Assembly (NCBI GenBank): GCA_024653205.1
Contig: JANLFO010000016.1
Span: 1-56,868 of the forward strand
Source: Clostridia bacterium
GTDB taxonomy: Bacteria > Bacillota > DSM-521 > Neomoorellales > SLTJ01
Reading direction: 5' to 3'
DNA: 56,868 nucleotides
A program made the position numbers and the translations under genes. The notes beneath the pieces are model-generated. The model was not told where the DNA came from. It ran no database searches and saw nothing but the letters and a program-made list of their open reading frames with translations. Below, one piece after another: positions 48,374 to 55,891 of this stretch. Numbering within the stretch: the stretch's first letter is position 1; each line of letters starts with the position of its first letter.

Positions 48374-49118
48374 ACCGAAGATATTGGGTTTCCTCTGCAA
48401 CTGGTGTGCTTACGGCGGCGCCGACCTCTGCGGAGTCTCGCGCTACCAGTACCCTCCCTACCTGAGAGTGGTTCGGGTAATGTGTTCCGGACGGGTCGAC
48501 ATGGGGTTCGTCCTGCGGGCTTTCCAGAACGGCATGGACGGAGTATTCGTGGGCGGGTGCTGGCCCGGTGAGTGTCACTACATTACCGAGGGTAACTACG
48601 ATGCTCTGGCCATGATGCACCTGACCAAGAAACTGCTGCGCGAGATCGGCATCAATCCCGAGAGAATGAGGCTGGCCTGGGTGTCGGCCTCGGAGGGCGT
48701 GCGCTTTGCCGAGATCATGAACGAGTTCAGCGCCAAGGTGAGGGAACTGGGCCCGCTCGGCAAAGGCGAAGGTCTGGACCCGCAGACCCTGGCGGTCAGG
48801 CTGGAAGCCGCAGCCAAGCTCGTTCCCTATATAAGGCTGGTGGAAAGAGAAAGACTGAGACCCCCCGTGCGCACCGAAGAAGCTTACAACGAGTTCTTCA
48901 CCGGCGAAGAGGCAGATCGGATCTTTAAGGAGTTGGTCGTCAGCAGGCTGGTGGAAAACGAGGTAATGCTGCTCCTGCGCAAGGGTCCGCGGTCGGCGGG
49001 AGACATCTGCGGCGCCCTGGGTCTAACCATATCGGAAGCCCTGGGTTACGTGAACCCGTTGGTGAGAGACGGGCTGGTCAGGTACGACGTGGAGCACAAC
49101 CGATTCGCGCTTGCCTAG
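48351..49118 (+). CDS. bamF: BamF-like MvhD-family subunit
   Basis: A 255-residue protein. The first 140 residues match MvhD/FrhD-type iron-sulfur proteins (ILGFLCNWCAYGGADLCGVSRYQYP, VRVMCSGRVDMGFVLRAFQNGMDGVFVGGCWPGECHYITEGNYDA), with cysteines for a [2Fe-2S] cluster linking HdrA to an electron input module. The last 75 residues (EEADRIFKELVVSRLVENEVMLLL...SAGDICGALGLTISEALGYVNPLVRDGLVRYD) look like a winged helix, unusual for MvhD. No in-frame TGA occurs, so the cysteines here are not replaced by selenocysteine, which some BamF proteins contain. It overlaps bamE. Confidence 0.8.
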   Translation: MERGSQFRPKILGFLCNWCAYGGADLCGVSRYQYPPYLRVVRVMCSGRVDMGFVLRAFQNGMDGVFVGGCWPGECHYITEGNYDALAMMHLTKKLLREIGINPERMRLAWVSASEGVRFAEIMNEFSAKVRELGPLGKGEGLDPQTLAVRLEAAAKLVPYIRLVERERLRPPVRTEEAYNEFFTGEEADRIFKELVVSRLVENEVMLLLRKGPRSAGDICGALGLTISEALGYVNPLVRDGLVRYDVEHNRFALA

Positions 49119-49206
49119 GTACGGGCCGGGAGGCAGACTGCGGAGCCGTGCCGGCAGGCGCAAGATAGTGGTCGGGCCCACGAAACGAGAAAGGGAGAGG
49201 CGGCAG

Positions 49207-49683
49207 ATGGGTATGAACAAGGATAAGGTAAACGAAGTCGTCGATAGGGTAGTCGAGAAGCACCGGGGCGAGCCCAGCGCGCTGATCCAGGTTCTGCTGG
49301 ACATACAGAGCGAGATCGAGTGGCTGCCGCAGGAGGTACTGGAAAGGGTTAGTGAGAAGCTCGGGGTACCCCTCGGTCGGGTAAGGAACGTGGTAACTTT
49401 TTACAAGGCCTTTCAAACCGCCCCGAAGGGACGCCACGAGGTTCGGGTCTGTACCGGTACGGCCTGCCACGCGCTTGGAGCCTCTCGCATCCTGGAAACG
49501 GTAGAGGCTGTGACCGGCGTGAAGCCCGGAGAAACCGACGTCGACTCCAGGTTCACCGTGAGGGCCGTGAACTGCCCCGGGTGTTGCGCCTCGGGTCCCG
49601 TGGTGGAAATCGACGGGAAGACCTTCGGTAAGATAAGCGCATCGGAGTTGGTAGAGCTCCTGAGGAAGTACGAGCGGGAGTAG
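49207..49683 (+). CDS. bamG: BamG-like NuoE-family [2Fe-2S] subunit
   Basis: A 158-residue thioredoxin-like protein of the 24-kDa (NuoE/HoxE) family. The N-terminal helices (ALIQVLLDIQSEIEWLPQEVLERVSEKLGVPLGRVRNVVTFYKAF) are followed by the cluster ligands in VCTGTACHALGA and NCPGCCASGPVVEI. It should pair with the NuoF-like subunit to take electrons from NADH. The ATG at 49207 has GGGAGAGG ahead; in-frame codons farther up lie in a basic stretch unlike the family. Confidence 0.88.
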   Translation: MGMNKDKVNEVVDRVVEKHRGEPSALIQVLLDIQSEIEWLPQEVLERVSEKLGVPLGRVRNVVTFYKAFQTAPKGRHEVRVCTGTACHALGASRILETVEAVTGVKPGETDVDSRFTVRAVNCPGCCASGPVVEIDGKTFGKISASELVELLRKYERE

Positions 49684-49699
49684 GAGGAGGAAATGGGTC

Positions 49700-51610
49700 A
49701 TGCCCCGAGTTAGTTCTCCGGCGGAGTTAGAGAAACTGCGGAATGATATCCTGGCGAGGCGGGGCGCGGACCGGCGCTACGTTTGCGTTCCCTTTGGATC
49801 GGACTGTCGCGCGGCGGGCAGCGGGGAGGTAGCGGCAAGGCTGGAGGAAGAACTGCGCAAGCAGGGACTGGACCGGGAAATCGCGGTCAAGCGGACCGGC
49901 TGCCTCGGGCTTTGCGAGCGGGAGCCCATGCTGGTCATCTACCCGGAGGGGATCTGCTACCTCGACGTACGACCTGAAGACGTACCCGAGATCGTGGGCC
50001 AAACCATAAAGGGAGGGAAGCTCGTTGAGCGCCTGCTCTACGTGGACCCGGCAAGCAACGAGAGGATAGCCTGCATCAACGACATTCCCTTCTATAAACA
50101 CCAGGTACGGCTCCTACTCGGGGTTACACCTGAGGTAGATCCCGCCAGCATCGAGGACTATCTGGCGGTAGGCGGCTATTCGGCCCTGGCCAAGGCGCTC
50201 TTTGAGATGACCCCGGAGCAGGTGATTACGGAGGTCAAGAAATCGGGGCTGAGGGGTCGGGGGGGTGCGGGCTTTCCCACCGGCCGCAAGTGGGAGGAGG
50301 CCAGGCACGCACCCGGCGACCTCAAGTACGTGATCGTGAACGCCGACGAGGGAGACCCCGGGGCCTTCATGGACCGCAGCGTGCTGGAGGGGAACCCGCA
50401 TTCGGTGCTGGAGGGGCTGATTATCGGCGGATATGCCGTGGGCGCCCGGGAAGGGTTCTTCTACGTTCGCGAAGAGTACCCCCTCGCCCTGGAACACGTG
50501 AGACTGGCCATTAAGCAGGCCGAAGAATACGGCTTCCTGGGAAAGAACATCCTGGGATCGGGCTTTGACTTCACCGTCACGGTGCACCAGGGAGCGGGCG
50601 CCTACGTGGTGGGCGAGTCCAGTGCCCTGATGACGGCCATAGAAGGGCGGGTAGGCGAACCCCGGCCGAAATACATTCACACCGTCGTCAAAGGGGTCTG
50701 GGGTCGGCCGAGCGTGCTGAACAACGTGGAGACCTGGGCGAACGTACCGCAGATAGTCAACAAAGGCGGGGACTGGCTTGCCGGGTACGGCACGGAGAGA
50801 AGCAAGGGCACCAAAGTGTTCTCTCTGGTAGGGAAGGTCAACAACCCCGGCCTGGTTGAGGTTCCCATGGGAATGACCCTGAGGGACATAATCTACAAGA
50901 TCGGCGGGGGGATGCGCGGCGGCGGCCGGTGCAAGGCCGTTCAGACCGGCGGGCCCTCCGGCGGGTGCATTCCTGAGGATCTCCTGGACCTCCGGGTGGA
51001 CTTCGACGAATTGACCAAGGCCGGTTCCATCATGGGCTCCGGCGGAATGATTGTGATGGACGATGAGACCTGCATGGTGGATCTGGCCAGGTATTTCATC
51101 GAGTTCCTCAGCGACGAGTCCTGCGGAAAGTGCGTGCCCTGCCGCGAGGGACTGCGGCAGATGCTGGGAATACTGACGGACATCACCAAGGGTCGGGGGA
51201 AAGAGGGCGACATCGAGACCCTGGAGGAATTATCGGAGGTTATGATGGATGCCGCGCTCTGCGCCCTCGGGCGGGCGGCGCCTACCTCGCTGCTCTCCAC
51301 TTTGCGCTACTTCCGAGACGAGTACGTGGCGCACATAAGAGACAAGAGGTGCCCGGCACTTTTCTGCAAGGATCTGGTGGCCTACTGCATCGACCCGCAG
51401 AAATGTTCGGGTTGCGGCAAGTGCCTTGCGGTCTGCCCCACGGGCGCCATCGTGGGTAGTGAGAAGCAGCCGCATGCGGTAGACCAGGCGAAGTGCAGGA
51501 AGTGCGGGGCTTGCCTGGAAGTATGTCCGCCCGAGTACGGAGCGGTTAGCAAACTCTCGGGTGAGCCCGTACCCTCCGCGGAAGCGGCCGCAACTCTAGC
51601 CAGAGCGTAA
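49700..51610 (+). CDS. bamH: BamH-like NuoF-family flavoprotein
   Basis: A 636-residue NADH-binding subunit. An N-terminal thioredoxin-like [2Fe-2S] domain (about 25-125, RTGCLGLCEREP) precedes the NuoF core: FMN/NADH loops GLRGRGGAGFPTGRKW (near 185) and NADEGDPGAFMDRSVLEGNPH, GAGAYVVGESSALMTAIEG, and the cluster Cys475, 478, 481 (CGKCVPCREG). A two-cluster ferredoxin ends the protein (Cys569, 572, 575, 579 and CRKCGACLEVCP). The layout matches HydB/NfnB-like and BamH proteins. The ATG follows AGGAGGAGG. Confidence 0.88.
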   Translation: MPRVSSPAELEKLRNDILARRGADRRYVCVPFGSDCRAAGSGEVAARLEEELRKQGLDREIAVKRTGCLGLCEREPMLVIYPEGICYLDVRPEDVPEIVGQTIKGGKLVERLLYVDPASNERIACINDIPFYKHQVRLLLGVTPEVDPASIEDYLAVGGYSALAKALFEMTPEQVITEVKKSGLRGRGGAGFPTGRKWEEARHAPGDLKYVIVNADEGDPGAFMDRSVLEGNPHSVLEGLIIGGYAVGAREGFFYVREEYPLALEHVRLAIKQAEEYGFLGKNILGSGFDFTVTVHQGAGAYVVGESSALMTAIEGRVGEPRPKYIHTVVKGVWGRPSVLNNVETWANVPQIVNKGGDWLAGYGTERSKGTKVFSLVGKVNNPGLVEVPMGMTLRDIIYKIGGGMRGGGRCKAVQTGGPSGGCIPEDLLDLRVDFDELTKAGSIMGSGGMIVMDDETCMVDLARYFIEFLSDESCGKCVPCREGLRQMLGILTDITKGRGKEGDIETLEELSEVMMDAALCALGRAAPTSLLSTLRYFRDEYVAHIRDKRCPALFCKDLVAYCIDPQKCSGCGKCLAVCPTGAIVGSEKQPHAVDQAKCRKCGACLEVCPPEYGAVSKLSGEPVPSAEAAATLARA

Positions 51611-51622
51611 GGAGTGAACGTG

Positions 51623-52213
51623 ATGAGTGAAGTCACTCTGCAGATTGACGGAATCCAGGTCAGGGCCACCGAGGATATGACCGTCCTGGAGGCAGCCAAG
51701 AACGCGGGAATATCGATTCCCACCCTTTGCTACCACGAGAAATTGGAGCCCTACGGCGCCTGCCGGCTCTGCATGGTGGAAGTAGAATCGGGCGGCAGGA
51801 CCAGACTGGTGGTGTCCTGTGTCTACCCCGTAGAGGACGGCCTCATTGTAAGGACCAAGTCGGAGAGGCTGAGCAAGATTCGTAAGACGATCATAGAGCT
51901 GCTGATGGCCCACGCACCGGATTCGCCGGTATTGCAGGAGTTGGCCGCCGAATACGGTGCGGAACGGGACCGCTTTGCGAAACAATCCTCCTTCTGCCTG
52001 CTCTGCGGCCTGTGCGTGAGGTACTGCGCCGAGGTCAAGAAGAAGTACGCCATCGGCTTCGTGGATAGGGGCATAAGGCGAGAAATCAGCTTTGTCCCCG
52101 AGGTCGCCGCCAGGGAGTGCTGGAACTGCAAGGAGTGCTTCTCCCTCTGCCCGACCTCCTACCTCCAGGCGGTGTACGTTCTGACCGAGGCTCTGGCGGG
52201 TGCGGGCAGATAG
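51623..52213 (+). CDS. bamI: BamI-like NuoG N-terminal Fe-S subunit
   Basis: A 196-residue protein. The first 80 residues form a plant-type [2Fe-2S] domain (Cys36, Cys47, Cys50, Cys64), followed by two [4Fe-4S] motifs, CLLCGLCVRYC and CWNCKECFSLC. It corresponds to the N-terminal third of NuoG and to BamI, which closes the electron chain of the Bam complex. The ATG at 51623 is chosen with TAAGGAG 9 bases upstream rather than the GTG at 51614. It is the last gene of the operon. Confidence 0.83.
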   Translation: MSEVTLQIDGIQVRATEDMTVLEAAKNAGISIPTLCYHEKLEPYGACRLCMVEVESGGRTRLVVSCVYPVEDGLIVRTKSERLSKIRKTIIELLMAHAPDSPVLQELAAEYGAERDRFAKQSSFCLLCGLCVRYCAEVKKKYAIGFVDRGIRREISFVPEVAARECWNCKECFSLCPTSYLQAVYVLTEALAGAGR

Positions 52214-52265
52214 GGGGCCTGTAGGCCTGCTGCCGGCTCGGCAGTCGCACTCTGCTCTGCGCAGG

Positions 52266-52451
52266 TTAGGTTCCGGGCCAGGGCGAACCGCTGTTAACGT
52301 CGTCCGTGTCGAGCAGCACCAGATCTCGGGGGCTGCGCGGCTCGGTTAGCTCCGCCCTGGCGTAGGCGGAGCTTGGCGTTAACAGCCGGTATTTGGGACC
52401 CAGATGAGGGTAGGCGATGACGATTCCGCGTCCTAACCGGCGACGAAGCAC
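52266..52451 (-). CDS. 61-residue unknown protein downstream of the Clp-fold protease
   Basis: A short gene starting GTG at 52451, with GGAGGGAAGGAG immediately upstream on the minus strand. The product (RRRLGRGIVIAYPHLGPKYRLL, then SSAYARAELTEPRSPRDLVLLDTDDVNSG) matches nothing I know. It lies 80 bases after the Clp-fold protease gene, on the same strand, and converges on the bam operon. The strong ribosome site is the main evidence. Confidence 0.5.
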   Translation of the reverse strand: MLRRRLGRGIVIAYPHLGPKYRLLTPSSAYARAELTEPRSPRDLVLLDTDDVNSGSPWPGT

Positions 52452-52486
52452 GCTCCTTCCCTCCTCGGTAACGGCTAACAGATCCC

Positions 52487-52508
52487 TCGGCCGCCGTCAG
52501 GCGGCCGA
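52487..52508. terminator. perfect hairpin between the 61-residue gene and the protease gene
   Basis: TCGGCCGCC-gtca-GGCGGCCGA, a 9-bp stem. On the plus strand it is followed by a loosely T-rich stretch (ATTGCCTTTCGCCGATTGTCTTTCT), so it may stop bam operon read-through; on the minus strand it lies between two genes and has no U tract. Confidence 0.45.
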
Positions 52509-52531
52509 TTGCCTTTCGCCGATTGTCTTTC

Positions 52532-53554
52532 TCAGATGACCCGCGTCCAGCGTTGCCCGGTCATGCTCACATGCAGGCGGGGACTGCCTTCGGGGGTGGT
52601 ACCCAGGCGGGTAACGGTGCCCTGAAAAACGAAGGCGTCCAGGCAGGCTAGGCTCTCTACCAGCCCCCCCACGGCCTCGAAGCTTACCGGTCCCCGCTCC
52701 TGGTCGGTCAGCAGATCCGCCGGGTTAAACGGTTCGTTGAGCCGAAGGTCGGTCTCGTAGCACTCGTAAAGCTCCCACATCAGGCTGTCTAACTCCGGGT
52801 CGGCATATACCACCGGCAGCCCTATTTCCTCGCGGGCCTCGCGGCGCGAGATCATGTGATTGTGGGAATAGAGCCGCGCGGTTAGATTGGCCACTATGCT
52901 CTCTATACGCGGCTCCTCCTCCGAGCCCAGGTGCAGGCGCAAGAGTTTCTTGGCCAGGGAGCGGATCAGGGCGTAGTTCCGGTGCACGTTACCCAGGGCC
53001 AGCGGGTGCACCTTCTCCGAGAGGAAGCGGAATACCAGGCCCAATTGTTCCTCGCTTCGCAAACCGGCCATCTCCTGAGCCAGGGAAATGTAGGAGGAAA
53101 CGTCTTCTACGCTCACCGGGATGCGGGCTGCGGGATTGGCCGGGTCCTGAGGGTTGAAGGCGTTGGCCACGCTGGGATCGATGGGGCCCAGCTCCCCCAT
53201 CCTGCCCATTACTACTTCGTCTGCCCCCAGGCAGAGTAGGGTCCCGGCACTGTAGGCGCGGAATGGCACCAGTACGGCCAGCCGGTTGGCGTATTCGCGA
53301 AGCAGGTTGACGAGCCGCCAGGGCGTTAGGACGTCGCCGCCGCGGGTATAAAGGAAGAGGTCCAGCCGGGAGGTTGGACCTATGGCCTCCAGGTGGCGGT
53401 AGAACACGCGGAGAACGTCCGGCGCCACCCGGGTGCTGACGTTTTCCCGGTCGCCGGTAAAGTAGGCGATGAGCCTGGATTCCCGTCTCTTCTCGATGCG
53501 GCTGATGATTTCCGCCCGTTTCTCCCGCAAGCTCGTATTCACCCTTCTTAGCAT
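52532..53554 (-). CDS. SDH-family Clp-fold serine protease
   Basis: A 340-residue protein with a ClpP/crotonase-like core. RLDLFLYTRGGDVLTPWRLVNLLREY, VLVPFRAYSAGTLLCLGADEVVMGRMGELGPIDPSV and the later DVSSYISLAQEM segment fit the serine dehydrogenase proteinase family (SDH_sah). The nucleophile is probably the Ser in AYSAGTLL. Such proteins often sit at the membrane, though no clear helix is seen here. The ATG at 53554 has a weak site, and a GTG at 53542 is an alternative. Confidence 0.82.
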   Translation of the reverse strand: MLRRVNTSLREKRAEIISRIEKRRESRLIAYFTGDRENVSTRVAPDVLRVFYRHLEAIGPTSRLDLFLYTRGGDVLTPWRLVNLLREYANRLAVLVPFRAYSAGTLLCLGADEVVMGRMGELGPIDPSVANAFNPQDPANPAARIPVSVEDVSSYISLAQEMAGLRSEEQLGLVFRFLSEKVHPLALGNVHRNYALIRSLAKKLLRLHLGSEEEPRIESIVANLTARLYSHNHMISRREAREEIGLPVVYADPELDSLMWELYECYETDLRLNEPFNPADLLTDQERGPVSFEAVGGLVESLACLDAFVFQGTVTRLGTTPEGSPRLHVSMTGQRWTRVI

Positions 53555-53590
53555 TCCCCGGCGCCGGGTTCCTAACTCCGGAGAAAGCTG

Positions 53591-53615
53591 CGGCCCCGCC
53601 GAGGAAGCGGGGCCG
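53591..53615 (-). terminator. terminator-like hairpin after the 25-residue peptide gene
   Basis: CGGCCCCGC-ttcctcg-GCGGGGCCG on the minus strand, a 9-bp GC stem followed by CAGCTTTCTCC. It lies 47 bases downstream of the small peptide stop and 37 bases before the protease start. Confidence 0.6.
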
Positions 53616-53661
53616 AATTCAAACCAGGTGCCTCCCCAAAGGGAAGGGGCCCTGGGGACGA

Positions 53662-53739
53662 CTATTCGTCGCCCAGCAGGAGCAGGATTAGAATTAGGAA
53701 CACAATGAACGCTTTACGGTCGCGCAGGTAGCCGGTCAT
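53662..53739 (-). CDS. 25-residue membrane peptide
   Basis: A very short gene with a strong ribosome site, AAGGAGGAACC, 4-7 bases before the ATG at 53739. The product starts MTGYLRDRKAFIV, has one membrane helix rich in Leu and Ile (FIVFLILILLLLG) and ends in GDE. A terminator-like hairpin follows. This is typical of small sporulation or envelope peptides in Firmicutes, but I cannot place it in a named family. Confidence 0.6.
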   Translation of the reverse strand: MTGYLRDRKAFIVFLILILLLLGDE

Positions 53740-53881
53740 TCTGGTTCCTCCTTCTTACCAGATTGACTTTTTCTGGAGCTAGTTTATGTGGGGCAGGAGC
53801 AAAGGGTTCCGCGTCTGGGCAGGTTGCCTCCCGGGTCGTCGGAAGAGAATGCGCCGGAAGCCTGGGACTGGATGCGCGGTA

Positions 53882-53910
53882 TCGACTAACGGCAAATGGC
53901 AGGGTATAGT
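53882..53910 (+). promoter_or_regulatory. promoter for the desulfoferrodoxin-rubrerythrin operon
   Basis: TCGACT, a 17-base spacer and TATAGT, with the start expected near 53917, about 30 bases before the desulfoferrodoxin GTG. Confidence 0.5.
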
Positions 53911-53947
53911 GATAGTAAGGCATTCTGCTTCGAGGGGGGGTATTCAT

Positions 53948-54351
53948 GTGACCGCCGCACGCGAGGTTTACCGGTGCCTGGTCTGCGGCAACGTGGTGGA
54001 GGTGGTGCATTCGGGAAAGGGAGCCTTGGTCTGTTGCGAAAACCCGATGGAGCTGCTGGCGGAGAATTCGGTGGACGCCAGCAGGAGAAGCACGTGCCGG
54101 TTGTTGAGGAAGAGCGCGGCCGAACCAGGGTAACCGTTGGTAGTGCACCCCATCCTATGGAACAGGCGCACTACATAGAGTGGATTGAGCTCTTCAGCGG
54201 GGAACGTCTGTGCCGCGCATATCTGCGACCCGGGGACGCCCCGCAGGCCGAGTTTGCCTTGGAGCCGAGGTCTGCGATCGCCCGCGCCTACTGCAATCTG
54301 CACGGGCTTTGGGTTTCTCCAGCCGGGTCGTTCGGGAAAGGGGGATCATAA
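53948..54351 (+). pseudogene. dfx: desulfoferrodoxin (superoxide reductase) with a frameshift
   Basis: The family reads clearly in two frames. Frame one, from GTG at 53948 (GAGGGGGG upstream), gives the desulforedoxin domain EVYRCLVCGNVVEVVHSG...LVCCENPMELLAENSVDA with all four iron cysteines. After GCC at 54077-54079 the next codon has only two bases (54080-54081), and frame two then continues with EKHVPVVEEE, SAPHPMEQAHYIEWIELFSGERL and ARAYCNLHGLW, holding the His and Cys ligands of the catalytic iron. Frame one alone stops at 54133 after 61 residues. One missing base explains everything; a read error, a real null allele or programmed slippage are all possible. The stop overlaps the rubrerythrin ATG. 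Confidence 0.85.
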
Positions 54352-54926
54352 TGCCCAGTCTAAGGGGAACACAAACCGAGAGAAACCTTCTGTTGGCATT
54401 TGCCGGCGAATCGCAGGCCCGGAATCGCTACACCTTCTTTGCCAGCCAGGCCAAGAAGGAAGGGTACGAGCAAATAGCGGCCGTATTCTCGGACACTGCG
54501 GACAACGAGAGAGAGCACGCCAAGCGGTTCTTCCGCTTTCTCGAGGGAGGAGAAGTGGAGATAACCGGGAGCTTTCCCGCCGGCGTGATCGGCAGTACCG
54601 CCGAGAACCTGGCCGCGTCGGCAGACGGCGAGCGCCACGAACACTCCGAGCTTTATCCGGAGTTCGCCCGGGTGGCCGAAACCGAAGGTTTTCCGGGAAT
54701 AGCCGCAGTCTTCCGGGCGGTGGCTGTGTCCGAGCAGGGACACGAACAGAGATTCCGGGCCCTTTTGGCCAATCTGCAAGGCGAACGCGTTTTCTCGCGG
54801 GAGGGCAGGGCGGTGTGGCGCTGCCGCAATTGCGGCTACCTGCACGAAGGCCCTACCGCACCTGAGGTGTGCCCGGCCTGCGCCCATCCCCAGGCCTATT
54901 TCGAGCTGAAAGCGGAGAACTACTAA
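54351..54926 (+). CDS. rbr: rubrerythrin
   Basis: A 191-residue di-iron peroxidase. The four-helix part carries the ligands in AFAGESQARNRYTFFASQA, DTADNEREHAKRF, GERHEHSELYPEFA and AVSEQGHEQRF; the C-terminal rubredoxin domain has WRCRNCGYLHEGPTAPEVCPACAHP, with four iron cysteines. It reduces H2O2 in anaerobes and would deal with the peroxide made by superoxide reductase encoded just before. The ATG shares a base with the desulfoferrodoxin stop (TAATG), so the two are translationally coupled. Confidence 0.95.
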   Translation: MPSLRGTQTERNLLLAFAGESQARNRYTFFASQAKKEGYEQIAAVFSDTADNEREHAKRFFRFLEGGEVEITGSFPAGVIGSTAENLAASADGERHEHSELYPEFARVAETEGFPGIAAVFRAVAVSEQGHEQRFRALLANLQGERVFSREGRAVWRCRNCGYLHEGPTAPEVCPACAHPQAYFELKAENY

Positions 54927-54932
54927 TCAGAA

Positions 54933-54966
54933 GGCCCCGTCTGTGGCCTGCCCGGCAGGCGGGGCC
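54933..54966 (+). terminator. hairpin after rubrerythrin
   Basis: GGCCCCG and CGGGGCC pair around an inner GCCTGC/GCAGGC stem, 6 bases after the stop. The U tract is poor, so termination is likely but not certain. Confidence 0.5.
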
Positions 54967-55019
54967 CGTTCCGGCGCAGCGACGGGGGCTACCGGGAGGG
55001 GGGCGATAACAGGACCCGA

Positions 55020-55853
55020 CTAGAGTAGGCCGGCTTCTTCCAGCAGCCGGCGCAGCATGCGAGCATTGGTCACGGCCTGGCCCTGGTAGTGGTTGTTGAA
55101 GGCTACGAAGACTGCCCTCGCCTCGCGCGCCAGGGAGGCGATGCCGGGGATCCACTCCTTGAGTTCTTCTTTCGAGTAGAGGTAGTCGTAGCGCTCGTAA
55201 GCCTGCTCGTGGTCCCACCACTTGCCGGCATTGCGACCGTGGAAGCGCACGTAGGCTGTCGGAGCCGTGCATTGCACTACCCCACCCGGCAGGCCGCGCA
55301 GCCGCGGCCCGTCCACGCAGACGTAACCGAGGTTATGTTGTGCCAACCACTGCCAGACTTCGTTCCGGGACCACTCCCGGCTTCTGAACTCTACCACCAA
55401 AGGCAGGCCGGCCAGCAGTTCCCGCACCCGGTCCAGGTAGGATAGGTTCTCGGATTGAAAATGAAAGGAGTAGGGGAACTGCAAGAGCACCGCTCCGAGT
55501 CTCCCGGATTCCAGGAGCGGGACGAGACCGGTCCGGAACTCCCGTGCCTCCTCGGCCACCGCGGGACCGCGTTCATGGGTCAGACCCCGGTAGGCCTTAA
55601 CCGTAAACAGGAATCCCTCGGGCACCTTGCGCAACATGCCGGCCAGGGTGCGGGCCGAGGGCAACCGGTAGTAAGAAAAATTGACCTCCACAAAATTGAA
55701 CTCACGGGCGTAATGGGCCAGCATGTCTGCCGGGCGCAGGGAAGCCGGGTAGAAAGGGCCGACCCAATCCCGGTAGCTGTATCCGGAGGTGCCCACACGG
55801 ATTTCGCCCTCACCGCGGGTCTTGCGGTACCGGGTGCCCGAGCCGTCAGACAC
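55020..55853 (-). CDS. DUF72 family protein
   Basis: A 277-residue TIM-barrel-like protein: RVGTSGYSYRDWVGPFYPASLRPADMLAHYAREFNFVEVNFSYYRLPS at the N-terminus, LGAVLLQFPYSFHF, LPLVVEFRSREWSRNEVWQWL, and AYVRFHGRNAGKWWDHEQAYERYDYLYS are the DUF72 (YecE-like) blocks. The function is unknown. The GTG at 55853 is preferred because GAGGGGGG lies 7 bases upstream; an open frame runs farther up but lacks a ribosome site. It is convergent with rubrerythrin. Confidence 0.92.
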   Translation of the reverse strand: MSDGSGTRYRKTRGEGEIRVGTSGYSYRDWVGPFYPASLRPADMLAHYAREFNFVEVNFSYYRLPSARTLAGMLRKVPEGFLFTVKAYRGLTHERGPAVAEEAREFRTGLVPLLESGRLGAVLLQFPYSFHFQSENLSYLDRVRELLAGLPLVVEFRSREWSRNEVWQWLAQHNLGYVCVDGPRLRGLPGGVVQCTAPTAYVRFHGRNAGKWWDHEQAYERYDYLYSKEELKEWIPGIASLAREARAVFVAFNNHYQGQAVTNARMLRRLLEEAGLL

Positions 55854-55891
55854 GCGCTTACCCCCCTCGGAGTGATTGCCGGGCGAAAGGC

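Noticed and set aside
49111-49206. N-terminal extension of the NuoE-like gene
   Set aside because: The added residues are Arg-rich and unlike the family; GGGAGAGG precedes the ATG at 49207.
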